Below, one piece after another: positions 16,675 to 25,448 of a stretch of 64,000 nt of DNA. Origin of the DNA: Acidobacteriaceae bacterium KBS 146 (GTDB taxonomy: Bacteria > Acidobacteriota > Terriglobia > Terriglobales > Acidobacteriaceae). The DNA is taken from contig JHVA01000001.1 in NCBI GenBank assembly GCA_000688615.1, positions 1,550,001 through 1,614,000 of the forward strand. The letters run 5' to 3'. The translations under genes were made by a program, and so were the position numbers. The notes beneath the pieces are model-generated. The model saw only the letters and a program-made list of their open reading frames with translations, was not told the origin of the DNA and ran no database searches. The stretch's first letter is position 1, and each line of letters starts with the position of its first letter.

Positions 16675-17444
16675 CATCGATACGGCAGCACGAGCACGAA
16701 TACTCTACGGGAGCCCGCCCCGTCGGCGCGGCCACGGAGGAATCTGCAGCAGCGAACGTGCAGCAGATGTTCGACTCGATCGCGCCGAAGTACGACCTGC
16801 TCAATCATCTGCTGTCGGTTGGACTCGATCGCTGGTGGTGGGCCCGGGCAGCGAAAGTCTTTCGCTCCACCCTGGCACAGCCCGACGCTCGTGTGCTCGA
16901 CCTCTGCTGCGGCACCGGCGACATGACCATGGCGCTGATGAAGTATCGGCCAAAAGGAGTCGGTGAGGCTTCGCTTCTGGCCGTGGACTTCTCTCACGAG
17001 ATGTTGGAGCGCGGCAAACAGAAATTTGCGAAACATAACATCGTCGCCATCGAAGCCGATGCCCTCCATCTCCCTTTCGAAGACGGCACCCTGGCCCTGG
17101 TGACCTCGGCCTTCGGATTCCGGAACCTGGCCAACTATGAAGATGGCTTGGCAGAGCTCTATCGCGTTCTCAAGCCGGGCGGCCAGATCGGAATCCTCGA
17201 CTGCAATCAGCCGGAAGGAATCGTAGGCGGCCTCTATAACCTCTACTTCAAGCAGATTCTTCCCCGGATCGGTGGAATGATCTCCGGGGACCGGGAGGCC
17301 TATCGCTATCTCCCCGCTTCGGTCGAGCGGTTTCCCCGCCCCAGGCGCATGCTGGAAATGATTCACGCGACTGGCTTCCGTGACGCCAGCTGGACCGGAT
17401 ACACCTTCGGCACCGCGGGCCTCTATCGCGCAACCAAACCCTGA
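16671..17444 (+). CDS. menG: Demethylmenaquinone methyltransferase (UbiE/MenG)
   Basis: 257 residues, overlapping aroB by 4 nt. It is an S-adenosylmethionine-dependent C-methyltransferase for the last step of menaquinone synthesis. Visible are [20 protein letters not shown], the SAM-binding [45 protein letters not shown] and the [13 protein letters not shown] strand. The ~25-residue N-terminal extension before the family signature is dispensable-looking. Pairing with aroB makes sense because chorismate feeds menaquinone. With no ubiquinone genes seen, MenG is preferred over UbiE. Confidence 0.92.
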   Translation: MTSIRQHEHEYSTGARPVGAATEESAAANVQQMFDSIAPKYDLLNHLLSVGLDRWWWARAAKVFRSTLAQPDARVLDLCCGTGDMTMALMKYRPKGVGEASLLAVDFSHEMLERGKQKFAKHNIVAIEADALHLPFEDGTLALVTSAFGFRNLANYEDGLAELYRVLKPGGQIGILDCNQPEGIVGGLYNLYFKQILPRIGGMISGDREAYRYLPASVERFPRPRRMLEMIHATGFRDASWTGYTFGTAGLYRATKP

Positions 17445-17481
17445 TACGCGTTCCCACCGGACAAGTTAACATTGAGTGTCG

Positions 17482-18924
17482 ATGAACCATACCCTCCCAT
17501 CCGAGAAAACCCGCTCGCTCTCCGGCCAAAAACGCTCGGCAGCGCTGTTTTCCGTGTTGGCAGCTCTTGGCATCACCCTGCTCAAGTTGTTGACCGGTAT
17601 CCTGACCGGCTCGCTCGGCATGCTCTCGGAGGCGGCACATTCCACCATCGATCTTGTGGCCGCGGGCATCACCTTGTTCTCAGTGCAGGTATCCGATCGC
17701 CCCGCAGACGACACTCACAACTATGGACACGGCAAAGTAGAGAATCTTTCGGCATTTACGGAAGCCGTCATCATGCTCGGGTCCAGCATCTGGATCATCA
17801 CGGAAGCCGTTCGTCGGATCTCCTCGCGAGAACATCTATCGCTCCGACCTTCGCCATGGCCGTTTCTCGTGCTGATGCTCTCCATAGCCGTCGACTTTAC
17901 CCGCTCTCGGCGCCTGCACACCATCGCTCAGGAATCGGCAAGCCAGGCGCTTGAAGCAGATGCCATTCACTTCAGCACCGATATCTGGTCTTCCCTCGCT
18001 GTGCTGATCGGCCTGGGCGCATCTTTCATTGGCTATCGCTGGAACATCCCTTCGCTCGAGCTGGCTGATCCCCTTGCCGCCCTCATCGTTTCTGGAATCA
18101 TCCTCCACGTCACCTGGGGCCTCGGACGCCGAACCATCGATGCCCTCCTCGATGCCTCTCCCAAGGAGAGTCGCGAAGCTACACGCGAACTCAATCGCGA
18201 GCTCAGCGCCATCGACGGCGTGCTCTCCATTACCCGCCTGCGGACGCGCCGCTCCGGCGCAGACTACTTCGCCGACCTCACTCTGGGGCTTGCGCAGAAT
18301 CTGACCTTCCAGCGAACAGAACAGATCACCCGAGAGGCCACGGCCGCTGTAGAACGCCACCTGCCCGGTGCCGATGTCGTCATCCATACCGTCCCGATGG
18401 AGACCGGTGGAGAAAGCGTCTATGACCGCATTCGCGCCGTAGCCGCACGCATGAACCTCACCATCCACGACGTCATGGTCCATCGTTACGGCCAACAGCT
18501 GCAGGTAGAGCAGCACCTCGAAGTGGATGAAACCATGTCTCTTAAGAAGGCACATGACCTCGCCACCCAGCTCGAGACTGCGATTAAACGCGATATCCCG
18601 GAAATCGCCTCGATCCTCACCCACATCGAAAGCGAACCGGCCACCATCGAACAACCCGAATCGCAGGAGCGCGACCGCCAGCTGGAAGTCAGGCTCCGCC
18701 GCGTAGCCGTTACTTTTCCGGAGATCCTCGACATCCATGACGTCATCGTGACCCGAATGGGGTCGCACCTCCAGGTAAACTGCCACTGCACCATGCCCGA
18801 TGACCTCCCCATGTCCCGCGTCCACACCGTCATCACCGCGCTCGAAGGTGCCTTTAAACTGGATGTACCCGAGGTGGACCGGCTCCTGATTCATCCGGAG
18901 CCGGCAACGGATAATCGACGATGA
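17482..18924 (+). CDS. Cation diffusion facilitator transporter with extended cytoplasmic tail
   Basis: 480 residues from ATG 17482 (GTG 17476 in frame). CDF proteins exchange Zn2+, Fe2+, Mn2+ or Co2+ for protons. The six-helix part (about residues 15-215) has both metal sites: EAAHSTIDLVAAG on helix 2 and ALEADAIHFSTDIWSSLAVL on helix 5, plus the metal-loop string DRPADDTHNYGHGKVENLSAF. The cytoplasmic tail is about twice the usual length, with repeated dimerization-like modules each built around a histidine-rich strand (LTIHDVMVHRYGQQLQVEQHLEVD; DIHDVIVTRMGSHLQVNCHC). Metal specificity cannot be assigned. Confidence 0.9.
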   Translation: MNHTLPSEKTRSLSGQKRSAALFSVLAALGITLLKLLTGILTGSLGMLSEAAHSTIDLVAAGITLFSVQVSDRPADDTHNYGHGKVENLSAFTEAVIMLGSSIWIITEAVRRISSREHLSLRPSPWPFLVLMLSIAVDFTRSRRLHTIAQESASQALEADAIHFSTDIWSSLAVLIGLGASFIGYRWNIPSLELADPLAALIVSGIILHVTWGLGRRTIDALLDASPKESREATRELNRELSAIDGVLSITRLRTRRSGADYFADLTLGLAQNLTFQRTEQITREATAAVERHLPGADVVIHTVPMETGGESVYDRIRAVAARMNLTIHDVMVHRYGQQLQVEQHLEVDETMSLKKAHDLATQLETAIKRDIPEIASILTHIESEPATIEQPESQERDRQLEVRLRRVAVTFPEILDIHDVIVTRMGSHLQVNCHCTMPDDLPMSRVHTVITALEGAFKLDVPEVDRLLIHPEPATDNRR

Positions 18925-19745
18925 CCACAGTGCATGTGCGGTTCGTGGGCTGGGCCCCTGTTCGGCGCTTCTTCAATATCGTTCTTGGAGCAATGGCGAT
19001 GATCGCCGTCGCCATGATCTCCGCCTTTCTCGCCATGAGACTCGCGATCCATGGCCGCGAGGTCAAAGTTCCTCAACTGAGCCACCTGACCATCCCGGAA
19101 GCCAGTCGCAAGGCAAGCGCCTTAGGCCTTCGCCTGCAGCTGGAGAACCGCTTTTACTCTCCCAATATCCCCGCAGGCCAAGTCCTCGCGCAATATCCCG
19201 TCGCCGGAGCCACCGTGCGCCGCCAGTGGCCCGTCCGCGTGACGGAAAGCCTCGGAATCCAGCAGGTCTCCATCCCCGATCTCAACGGTCAGGGAGAGCG
19301 AGCAGCCTCCATCAAGCTGCGTCAGCTCGGGCTTGAGCTGGGAACCGTGGCCCACGTCTCCCAGCCCGGACCCGCCGGAGTCGTCGTCGCCCAGACCCCC
19401 GCCCCAGGCGCAGAAGGCGTCGATCGGCCCCGAGTCAGTATCCTCCTCAATGATGGCCTCGAGGAGGCCTCCGCCGGCTACGTCATGCCCTCGCTCGTCG
19501 GCCTCACGCTCTCCGGAGCCTACGCCCGCGCCAGCACTGCCGGCCTCAGGATCGTCAGCGCAGAAGACGTCACCCCGGCAAGTCCCGTATCTCCTGCGCC
19601 TCAAGCGAACGTCACCACCCCACCTGCACCCTCTGCCGCATCACTGGCCCCTGCGATGACTCCAGGAATCGTCGTGGCACAAAGTCCGCTCGCAGGCCAT
19701 CGCGTGGCGAAAGGCGACACCGTGCAGCTCTCCCTCACCCACTAA
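18921..19745 (+). CDS. Membrane-anchored PASTA-domain protein
   Basis: 274 residues, coupled to the CDF gene by ATGA. A single N-terminal helix (FNIVLGAMAMIAVAMISAFLAM) anchors three PASTA repeats facing outward: VKVPQLSHLTIPEASRKASAL, SIPDLNGQGERAASIKLRQLG and YVMPSLVGLTLSGAYARAST. The repeats carry the typical VVAQTPAPGA and VVAQSPLAGHRV ends. A Pro/Ala-rich insertion splits the third repeat. PASTA domains bind peptidoglycan or beta-lactams and are normally attached to a Ser/Thr kinase or a transpeptidase; neither is present here, so this is a stand-alone wall-binding protein. Confidence 0.88.
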   Translation: MTTVHVRFVGWAPVRRFFNIVLGAMAMIAVAMISAFLAMRLAIHGREVKVPQLSHLTIPEASRKASALGLRLQLENRFYSPNIPAGQVLAQYPVAGATVRRQWPVRVTESLGIQQVSIPDLNGQGERAASIKLRQLGLELGTVAHVSQPGPAGVVVAQTPAPGAEGVDRPRVSILLNDGLEEASAGYVMPSLVGLTLSGAYARASTAGLRIVSAEDVTPASPVSPAPQANVTTPPAPSAASLAPAMTPGIVVAQSPLAGHRVAKGDTVQLSLTH

Positions 19746-19766
19746 GATCGTTTCCATATTTCCCCA

Positions 19767-21104
19767 CTAGCGCGAGACCCGCTCCAGCAACGCCGCAAAA
19801 AAGCCATCTCCCCGATGAACTCCAGGCAGCGTGCGCAGATACTTCCCGCGAAGCACTCCCTGCTGGGGCTCTCGTAGTCTCCCCGAGGATTCCAGCCGCT
19901 GCAACGCCGGCTCGAGCGAAAGAATCTCAATCCCGCTAACATCTGCAGCGACCGCTTCAACCACCTGCTCACACTCCTCCGGCTCAAGCGAGCAGGTCGA
20001 ATACAACAGACGTCCGCCCGGAGCAAGATGCGAAAGCAAGGCACGCAGGATTTTGCGTTGCCGGTCCACCTGACGTGGAAGATCGGAATCCAACAACCGA
20101 AGCCGAATCTCCGGATTCCGCGACAGCGTTCCCGTACCGCTGCATGGAACATCCGCCATAATCAGATCGAACTGACCGATCGACGCCGGAGGTTGCGTGG
20201 CATCCACGACCTCCGTCCTGACCTTCGCGGCATAGGGATACTTCTCGAAACGCGCCGACATCGCTGCAAGACGGCGGGCACTTACATCCGTTGCCAGCGC
20301 GTTCGCTTCCGGCAGCCTTTTAGCAAGAATCAGCGATTTGCCTCCCGGAGCCGCACACGCATCCCATACGCGACCGGCCGAGAGAGCTGACTCCGCAGCA
20401 AGCTCAGCCACCAGGCGCGAGCCATCATCCATCCGCGGAAGATTCTCCTCTTCGGCATCGACGAACAGTTCCGGCGCGTCTGGTTCCCTCTGCCCCGCCT
20501 CGCATATTTTGATCGCGGCAGCACGACCATAGTTCGCTACCCATCGCTCCACCAGCCACGCAGGATGCGACAGCCGCCGCGCAATCGCCGCCGAGCTCTC
20601 GTGGAGAGGGCGTCCCGGGGCCTTCTGCCCCACAAGCTTGCGAAGCACAGCATTCACCATCCCCGCCGCATGGGGATTTCCGCTCACCCGTGCCAGTTCG
20701 ACACTCTCGTTCAGCGCTGCATGTGGAGGAATCCGGTCCAGATGCAGAAGCTGAAAAGCGCCCAGGCGCAACACAAGAGCAACCGGCTCGGCCAGGCGCT
20801 GATCCGGCCTCTGCAGCAAGGGCTGAATCCTGGCATCCAGCGCAATCTGCCAGCGCAACGTACCCAGCACAAGGGCCGTAGCAAGGCTGCGATCCTCAGC
20901 CGAGAGCTTTGTCGTATGCGATGAAAAAAGAAGGTCGTCGCTGTTGCCTCTACCTGCCGCGACAAGGGAGAGAATCTCGAACGCAGCGATTCGGGCCGGG
21001 GAAACTGTCTTAGGTGTGCTGGGAGGTCTAGGCAATCGAAAGCTCTTTCTGCCATTAAGAATACCTTCAAGGCGGCAACGGCGCTCTACGCTCCCTTGCG
21101 CCAC
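19767..21104 (-). CDS. rsmB: 16S rRNA (cytosine(967)-C(5))-methyltransferase
   Basis: 445 residues from GTG 21104, overlapping the AraC-type gene by 19 nt. RsmB modifies C967 of 16S rRNA. The N-terminal NusB-like domain (ARIAAFEILSLV, ATALVLGTLRWQIALDARI, LRLGAFQLLHLDRIPPHAALN) is followed by a Rossmann methyltransferase with VWDACAAPGGKSLILA. The two catalytic cysteine motifs are MADVPCSGTGTLSRNPEIR and LLYSTCSLEPEECEQVV. The N-terminal 35 residues before the fold are poorly conserved in character, so the true start may be downstream. Confidence 0.93.
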   Translation of the reverse strand: MAQGSVERRCRLEGILNGRKSFRLPRPPSTPKTVSPARIAAFEILSLVAAGRGNSDDLLFSSHTTKLSAEDRSLATALVLGTLRWQIALDARIQPLLQRPDQRLAEPVALVLRLGAFQLLHLDRIPPHAALNESVELARVSGNPHAAGMVNAVLRKLVGQKAPGRPLHESSAAIARRLSHPAWLVERWVANYGRAAAIKICEAGQREPDAPELFVDAEEENLPRMDDGSRLVAELAAESALSAGRVWDACAAPGGKSLILAKRLPEANALATDVSARRLAAMSARFEKYPYAAKVRTEVVDATQPPASIGQFDLIMADVPCSGTGTLSRNPEIRLRLLDSDLPRQVDRQRKILRALLSHLAPGGRLLYSTCSLEPEECEQVVEAVAADVSGIEILSLEPALQRLESSGRLREPQQGVLRGKYLRTLPGVHRGDGFFAALLERVSR

Positions 21105-22003
21105 GCTCCCGGCGTCACGCCCTCACGCTGGCGAAACGTTCGGACAAAATTGACAGGCGAGCTGAAGCCCGTCATCGAAGCAATCTCCTGAACGGACCAC
21201 GAATGCTTCTTCAGCAGATATTTGGCACGGTCCATCCTCTGGTCCAGGAGATATTGGTACGGTGTCGTACCCGTCATCGCGCGAAACTCGCGCGCAAAAT
21301 GAAACGGGCTCAGGCTCAACTGTTGCGCAACCTCCTCCAGATGCACATCGCGATCCAGATTCTCAGAGAGATATTCCATGACGCGGCGAAGCTGTGGCAT
21401 AGGAAGTCCACCCCGAAGCGGGCGAAGATCAACCGGTTCGATCGCATGACGACGCAACAGGACGCTAACCAACCCAGCAGAGATCAGGTCCGCATAAAGG
21501 CGACCCAACGGCCATCCGTGCGCGGCCTCACGGCCCATCTCCGAAAGCAGCCGTTCTAACGACGGGTCTTCAAGCGACCATTGCGTCCGGAACTCCGGGA
21601 CAATCGCTCCCGACTCCCCGGCCACCTGCTCGAGAACCTCCGGGCGCACTGAAAGAATCAGCCTCTCCGAAGCACCGTGCCACAACGCACGATCCCGCGT
21701 ACCGGCCGGCACCAGCATGATCGAGCCCGGAAAGGTTCTTTCCACCCCATGCTTCCCCGCCGACCACCATTGCATCCGGTCATCGCCGCTAAGCTGCAGG
21801 TGCAGGCAAAGCTCTCGATGCTCGTGCTCAGGCAGTTCGGTGGCAAGGATCGTGTGCCGCTCCAGCAGGATTCCCTGCCACGGTTGTTCTTCCGCTTGAT
21901 GCAAGGCACACGGCAGCAGCGGAACCAGTTCCTTGTCCCGAAGCACCGAAATCCTGTTTTGCCCTGGATCCTTCACCTCTGATTTAAGATGCCCTTCCGC
22001 CAC
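21086..22003 (-). CDS. AraC family transcriptional regulator
   Basis: 305 residues. The N-terminal ~170 residues form a cupin-like sensor domain. The C-terminal ~100 residues carry the double helix-turn-helix: MEYLSENLDRDVHLEEVAQQ, LSPFHFAREFRAMTGTTPYQYL, RMDRAKYLLKKHSWSVQEIA and GFSSPVNFVRTFRQREGVTP. The effector is unknown. It is divergent from the 57-residue membrane protein gene at 22083, a plausible target, and it runs into rsmB on the same strand. Confidence 0.9.
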   Translation of the reverse strand: MAEGHLKSEVKDPGQNRISVLRDKELVPLLPCALHQAEEQPWQGILLERHTILATELPEHEHRELCLHLQLSGDDRMQWWSAGKHGVERTFPGSIMLVPAGTRDRALWHGASERLILSVRPEVLEQVAGESGAIVPEFRTQWSLEDPSLERLLSEMGREAAHGWPLGRLYADLISAGLVSVLLRRHAIEPVDLRPLRGGLPMPQLRRVMEYLSENLDRDVHLEEVAQQLSLSPFHFAREFRAMTGTTPYQYLLDQRMDRAKYLLKKHSWSVQEIASMTGFSSPVNFVRTFRQREGVTPGAWRKGA

Positions 22004-22082
22004 TGAGGAAGCAATTCGGTTTCAGCAAGAAATGCATACTCCCCGCACAAACAAGATCCATCCTTATCTTTGGAGGTCAACC

Positions 22083-22256
22083 ATGAGAAGGTTCACTGAT
22101 CTTGTAAGCGAAAGTTTTATCTGGAGCGTAGGGATCACCCGCCCAAAACCGGGTCAGGAACGGATGGCAGCCATCTACATCACCGCAACCCTGGCCGCCA
22201 CCATTCTGGGAGCTATCGCCATCTTCCTGCTGCTCCTCACCGTTTTGAGACACTAG
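22083..22256 (+). CDS. Small membrane protein divergent from AraC regulator
   Basis: 57 residues from ATG 22083, supported by a strong TTTGGAGG ribosome site. A short N-terminal region (RRFTDLVSESFIWSVGITRPKPGQERM) is followed by one helix (IYITATLAATILGAIAIFLLLLTVL) ending RH. I recognise no family. Divergence from the AraC-type gene with a 79-bp gap suggests joint control. A dispersed repeat copy follows the stop codon. Confidence 0.55.
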   Translation: MRRFTDLVSESFIWSVGITRPKPGQERMAAIYITATLAATILGAIAIFLLLLTVLRH

Positions 22257-22280
22257 ATCTTTTTTCAAAGAAACGACACG

Positions 22281-22323
22281 CCCGTCATTCTGAGCAAAGC
22301 GAAGAATCCCTGTATTTCGCCAG
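22281..22323. repeat. Dispersed GTCATTCTGAGC-type repeat, copy 1
   Basis: Begins CCCGTCATTCTGAGCAAAGC, continues with a GAAGAATCCC core and ends TGTATTTCGCCAG. The same sequence with few changes recurs at 23411-23451, on the other side of fmt. This motif class is a common intergenic repeat in Acidobacteria and some other phyla. It has weak internal dyad symmetry (AGCAAAGCGAAG). Confidence 0.8.
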
Positions 22324-22352
22324 TGCAGCCATAAAGCATGCCTGAGGCAAAC

Positions 22353-23288
22353 CTACTCCCCCAGCCGTTCCCCGGAATTGATCTGATAACCCCGCATTAG
22401 CTCGGCAGCAGGCATCCGCTTCTTCCCCTCAACCTGCACCTCATCCAGCTCCATCACTGTAGACTCCCCGCACCCCACAAGCAGACGCCCTTCATGGAGA
22501 TGGATCACGCCGGCCGCAATCCGTTCGCTGTGCGCCACCGGATGCAGACCATGCGCGATTAACTTCTTTCCACGAAACATCGTGAAAGCTCCCGGCCATG
22601 GCTGAAAACCGCGCCACCGGTCGTGTATCTGCTTCGCCGTTCGGTTGAAATCGATGCGGCCATCCTCGCGGGTAAGGATTGGTGCGTGCGTCGCCAGGCT
22701 GTGATCCTGCGAAGTCGGAAATAGCTCACCCGCCTCCAGTCGCCGCAGCGTCTCGACCATCAGGGGAGCTCCGACTTCGGCAAGATTTTCGTAGACATCG
22801 ACAGCCGTCTCCTCTTCTCCAATCGGAACAGCCTGGGCCAGCAACATCGGGCCAGTATCGAGACCGGCATCGAGTCGCATCGTCGTCACACCGGTTACCG
22901 TCTCGCCGTTCGCCACAGCCCATTGGATGGGTGCCGCGCCGCGGTATTTCGGCAGCAGCGAGCCGTGCAGGTTGATGTTGCCGAACCTCGGCAGCTCCAG
23001 CATCCACGACGGAATAATCCGGCCATAAGCGACGACAAGAATCGCATCCGGCGCAATCTCCGTCAGTCGGTCCTGTAGCTCTGGGTTGTTCTTGATCTTC
23101 TCCGGCTGAAGAACTGGAATCGAATGGGCAAGCGCCATCTGCTTGACGGGAGGTGCCTGAAGCTTCTGATCTCTCCCAACCGGCCGGTCCGGCTGTGTCA
23201 GTACCAGCGCAACCTCGTGGCCGGCAGCAAGCACCGCCTCCAGCACAGGAACAGCGAACTGCGGGGTTCCACAAAAAACGAGTCTCAT
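22353..23288 (-). CDS. fmt: Methionyl-tRNA formyltransferase
   Basis: 311 residues, standard length. It formylates Met-tRNA(fMet) with 10-formyltetrahydrofolate. Visible are MRLVFCGTPQFAVPVLEAVL, the catalytic strand NINLHGSLLPKYRGAAPIQW with the Asn-His pair, and GVTTMRLDAGLDTGPMLL with the catalytic Asp. The C-terminal tRNA-binding barrel has FQPWPGAFTMFRGKKL. def follows upstream on the same strand, separated by 235 bp of repeat-bearing DNA, so co-transcription is uncertain. Confidence 0.96.
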   Translation of the reverse strand: MRLVFCGTPQFAVPVLEAVLAAGHEVALVLTQPDRPVGRDQKLQAPPVKQMALAHSIPVLQPEKIKNNPELQDRLTEIAPDAILVVAYGRIIPSWMLELPRFGNINLHGSLLPKYRGAAPIQWAVANGETVTGVTTMRLDAGLDTGPMLLAQAVPIGEEETAVDVYENLAEVGAPLMVETLRRLEAGELFPTSQDHSLATHAPILTREDGRIDFNRTAKQIHDRWRGFQPWPGAFTMFRGKKLIAHGLHPVAHSERIAAGVIHLHEGRLLVGCGESTVMELDEVQVEGKKRMPAAELMRGYQINSGERLGE

Positions 23289-23333
23289 CTGGTCTCTATG
23301 CTATTCGCTCATCGTCTTCGAAGGGACTAACTG

Positions 23334-23451
23334 CCCGTCATCCTGAGCCAGTTATAGGCACGTCATTTTGAACTTGTTATATGCCCGTGTCCCGAGCCCA
23401 ATTACCATGACCGTCATTCTGAGCGCAGCGAAGAATCCTGTATTTCGCCAG
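23334..23451. repeat. Degenerate ~25-bp tandem array ending in dispersed repeat copy 2
   Basis: Four units spaced 24-26 bp start near 23334, 23359, 23383 and 23410: CCCGTCATCCTGAGCCAG, CACGTCATTTTGAACTTG, GCCCGTGTCCCGAGCCCA and CCGTCATTCTGAGCGCAG. The first three are followed by TTATAG, TTATAT and ATTACC-type spacers. The last unit continues into the full element (23411-23451) matching copy 1 at 22281. The array sits between def and fmt. Confidence 0.7.
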
Positions 23452-23523
23452 CCCAGCCCCAACTCTTCGCTCTGAGCGGAAAAACCTCATCTAGACAAGA
23501 ACAAAGCATCGCACGCGAAAAGC

Positions 23524-24048
23524 TCACCATTCGCCGTTCTTCTGCATTTTTTTGATCTTCCGCAAAACCAGATCCCGCTTCAGGCGGCTCAAACGGTCGA
23601 TAAAAAGAACCCCATCCAGGTGATCGATCTCATGCTGCAGGGCACGAGCCAGCAGCTCTTCGCCCTCCACCTCGAACCACTCACCTACGACGTTTTGAGC
23701 CCGCACCTTGACCTTCGCGGCGCGGTTCACCTTCTCCCGGATCTCCGGAAGCGAAAGACAGCCTTCTTCTTCAAACTGCTTTCCTTCCCGCGCAACGATC
23801 TCTGGATTAATCAGGACCAGCTTGTCCGCGGGATCTTTCTTAAAGTTCACGTCGATGACGGTGAGGCGCTGGGAAAGCCCGATCTGGGGGGCCGCCAGTC
23901 CGATGCCATGCGCTGCATACATCGACTCGAACATCTCCTCGACCAGTGTCTTCAGGTCTTCCCCAAACTCGGTGACATCTTCGCCCCGCTTTGCAAGTAC
24001 AGGCTCGGGATACTTCACAATCTCATGGATTTTGATCTTTTTGGCCAC
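23524..24048 (-). CDS. def: Peptide deformylase
   Basis: 174 residues. It removes the N-formyl group from nascent proteins using Fe2+ or Zn2+. All three motifs are intact: GIGLAAPQIG (motif 1), EEEGCLSLPE with the metal Cys (motif 2) and LQHEIDHLDGVLF with HExxD (motif 3). The C-terminal basic helix (LKRDLVLRKIKKMQKNGEW) is longer than in E. coli. It starts one base after the aroC stop region on the same strand, forming an aroC-def unit. Confidence 0.96.
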   Translation of the reverse strand: MAKKIKIHEIVKYPEPVLAKRGEDVTEFGEDLKTLVEEMFESMYAAHGIGLAAPQIGLSQRLTVIDVNFKKDPADKLVLINPEIVAREGKQFEEEGCLSLPEIREKVNRAAKVKVRAQNVVGEWFEVEGEELLARALQHEIDHLDGVLFIDRLSRLKRDLVLRKIKKMQKNGEW

Positions 24049-24049
24049 G

Positions 24050-25225
24050 TCAGTACGCTCTTATCTGTTCAAGATAACCCTGATAATTCCGCTGAAGCTC
24101 TGCAAGAGAGTCCCCGCCGAACTTCTCAAGCACCAGGCGCGCCACGGTCAACGCAACCATAGCCTCGGACGCTACACCCGCCGCCGGCACCACGCATACG
24201 TCAGAGCGCTCATAGGCCGCCTTGACGGGCTCGCGGGTCTCAAAGCTCACGCTTGCCAGCGGACGGCGCAGTGTGGAGATGGGCTTCAGATACCCTCGCA
24301 CCAGGACATCTTCTCCATTCGAGATGCCGCCTTCGATTCCCCCGGCATTGTTGTGGTCACGGGAGAACCTGGTGAAGTCCTCATCGTCTCCCTCGTAGCC
24401 GATCGCATCGTGGACAGTTGATCCCAGAGACTCAGCCGCGGTCACCCCACGGCCAATCTCAACCGCCTTGACCGCCTGAAGGCTCATCACCGCCTGGGCC
24501 AGCAGTCCGTCCAGACGCTCGTCCCAGTTGACGTGGGTTCCAACCCCTGGAGGCAGCCCGTGGACCACCACTTCAAAGACGCCTCCAACCGTGTCTCCGG
24601 TGCGAAGAACCGCATCCACTTCGGCCTTCATGCGAGCCTCATCCTCGGCATCGACACAGTTGAGCAGAATCTCTTCCTTCTGCGACAACGCGACAATCTC
24701 CTCCCACTGCGCTGGCCGTGAAAGCTCGGCCTTGCCGACCCGGATCACATGCGACAGAACCTCAACGCCAAGCTCGCGCAAAAGCAGCTTCGCAAGGGCT
24801 CCACAGGCGACGCGGGCGGTAGATTCTCGAGCACTCGCTCTTTCAAGAACATAGCGGGCTTCACGAAAGTTGTACTTCAAGGCCCCAGCCAGGTCCGCAT
24901 GCCCCGGGCGAGGAGACGCGACCGCCTTGTGCTTCGATAGATCGCCCTCTTCCACAGGGAGAATCTCGGTCCAGTTCTTCCAGTCGTTGTTCGCGATGGT
25001 CATCGCGATCGGTGAACCGATCGTCTTGCCATGACGAACGCCTGAAAGGATATGGGCGGTATCCCGTTCGATCCGCATCCGCCCGCCGCGGCCATAGCCA
25101 CGCTGGCGACGCCAAAGCTCACGGCTGAGGAACTCCTGATCGACCGGCACACCGGCTGGAAGACCGCTCACCAGGGCTACAAGACTCTCGCCATGGCTCT
25201 CACCTGCTGTGGAAAATCGAAGCAT
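24050..25225 (-). CDS. aroC: Chorismate synthase
   Basis: 391 residues. It converts EPSP to chorismate with reduced FMN, the last shikimate step. Motifs are MLRFSTAGESHGESLVALVSGLPAGVPVD in outline at the N-terminus (GESHG shown), RRQRGYGRGGRM, SPRPGHADLAGALKY, RASARESTARVACGA and the C-terminal NNAGGIEGGISNGEDV. The family-conserved RPGHAD and ARES stretches are intact. The ATG at 25225 has only a weak ribosome site. No aromatic leader peptide was found upstream, unlike aroK. Confidence 0.96.
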   Translation of the reverse strand: MLRFSTAGESHGESLVALVSGLPAGVPVDQEFLSRELWRRQRGYGRGGRMRIERDTAHILSGVRHGKTIGSPIAMTIANNDWKNWTEILPVEEGDLSKHKAVASPRPGHADLAGALKYNFREARYVLERASARESTARVACGALAKLLLRELGVEVLSHVIRVGKAELSRPAQWEEIVALSQKEEILLNCVDAEDEARMKAEVDAVLRTGDTVGGVFEVVVHGLPPGVGTHVNWDERLDGLLAQAVMSLQAVKAVEIGRGVTAAESLGSTVHDAIGYEGDDEDFTRFSRDHNNAGGIEGGISNGEDVLVRGYLKPISTLRRPLASVSFETREPVKAAYERSDVCVVPAAGVASEAMVALTVARLVLEKFGGDSLAELQRNYQGYLEQIRAY

Positions 25226-25271
25226 CGGACTGCGTAACCCTTATTGGCGCTTGCGTAAAAACAGAAGCTTT

Positions 25272-25280
25272 ATTGTAACA
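25272..25280 (-). promoter_or_regulatory. Candidate extended -10 promoter of aroC
   Basis: On the minus strand TGTTACAAT is a TGnTATAAT-type extended -10 with one mismatch, 47 bp before the aroC ATG; no convincing -35 is seen. Just upstream a CACATC/GATGTG dyad (25284-25309) could mark a regulator site. The remaining gap up to 25448 holds nothing else I can support. Confidence 0.35.
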
Positions 25281-25448
25281 ACCACATCCGCTACGTTCGG
25301 GGAGATGTGGGCGTATCGAAGTCATTTCGACCGATCTGCCTCGTAACCTAAAAATGACGGCCCCCGCAGAGGTGGCATTTACATAGACCACGAACGCGCC
25401 TCCGGCGATCTTCCCCAAAAGAACGTTTCTCGTAGGTTAGGTTGCTCC

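Noticed and set aside
25321-25370. Repeat-like GTCATTTCGACC string upstream of aroC
   Set aside because: Short, single copy in this window, and not alignable over its length with the elements flanking fmt.
25226-25448. Search for an aromatic leader peptide before aroC like that of aroK
   Set aside because: No short frame with clustered Phe/Tyr/Trp codons followed by a terminator was found; only a candidate promoter and a weak dyad.
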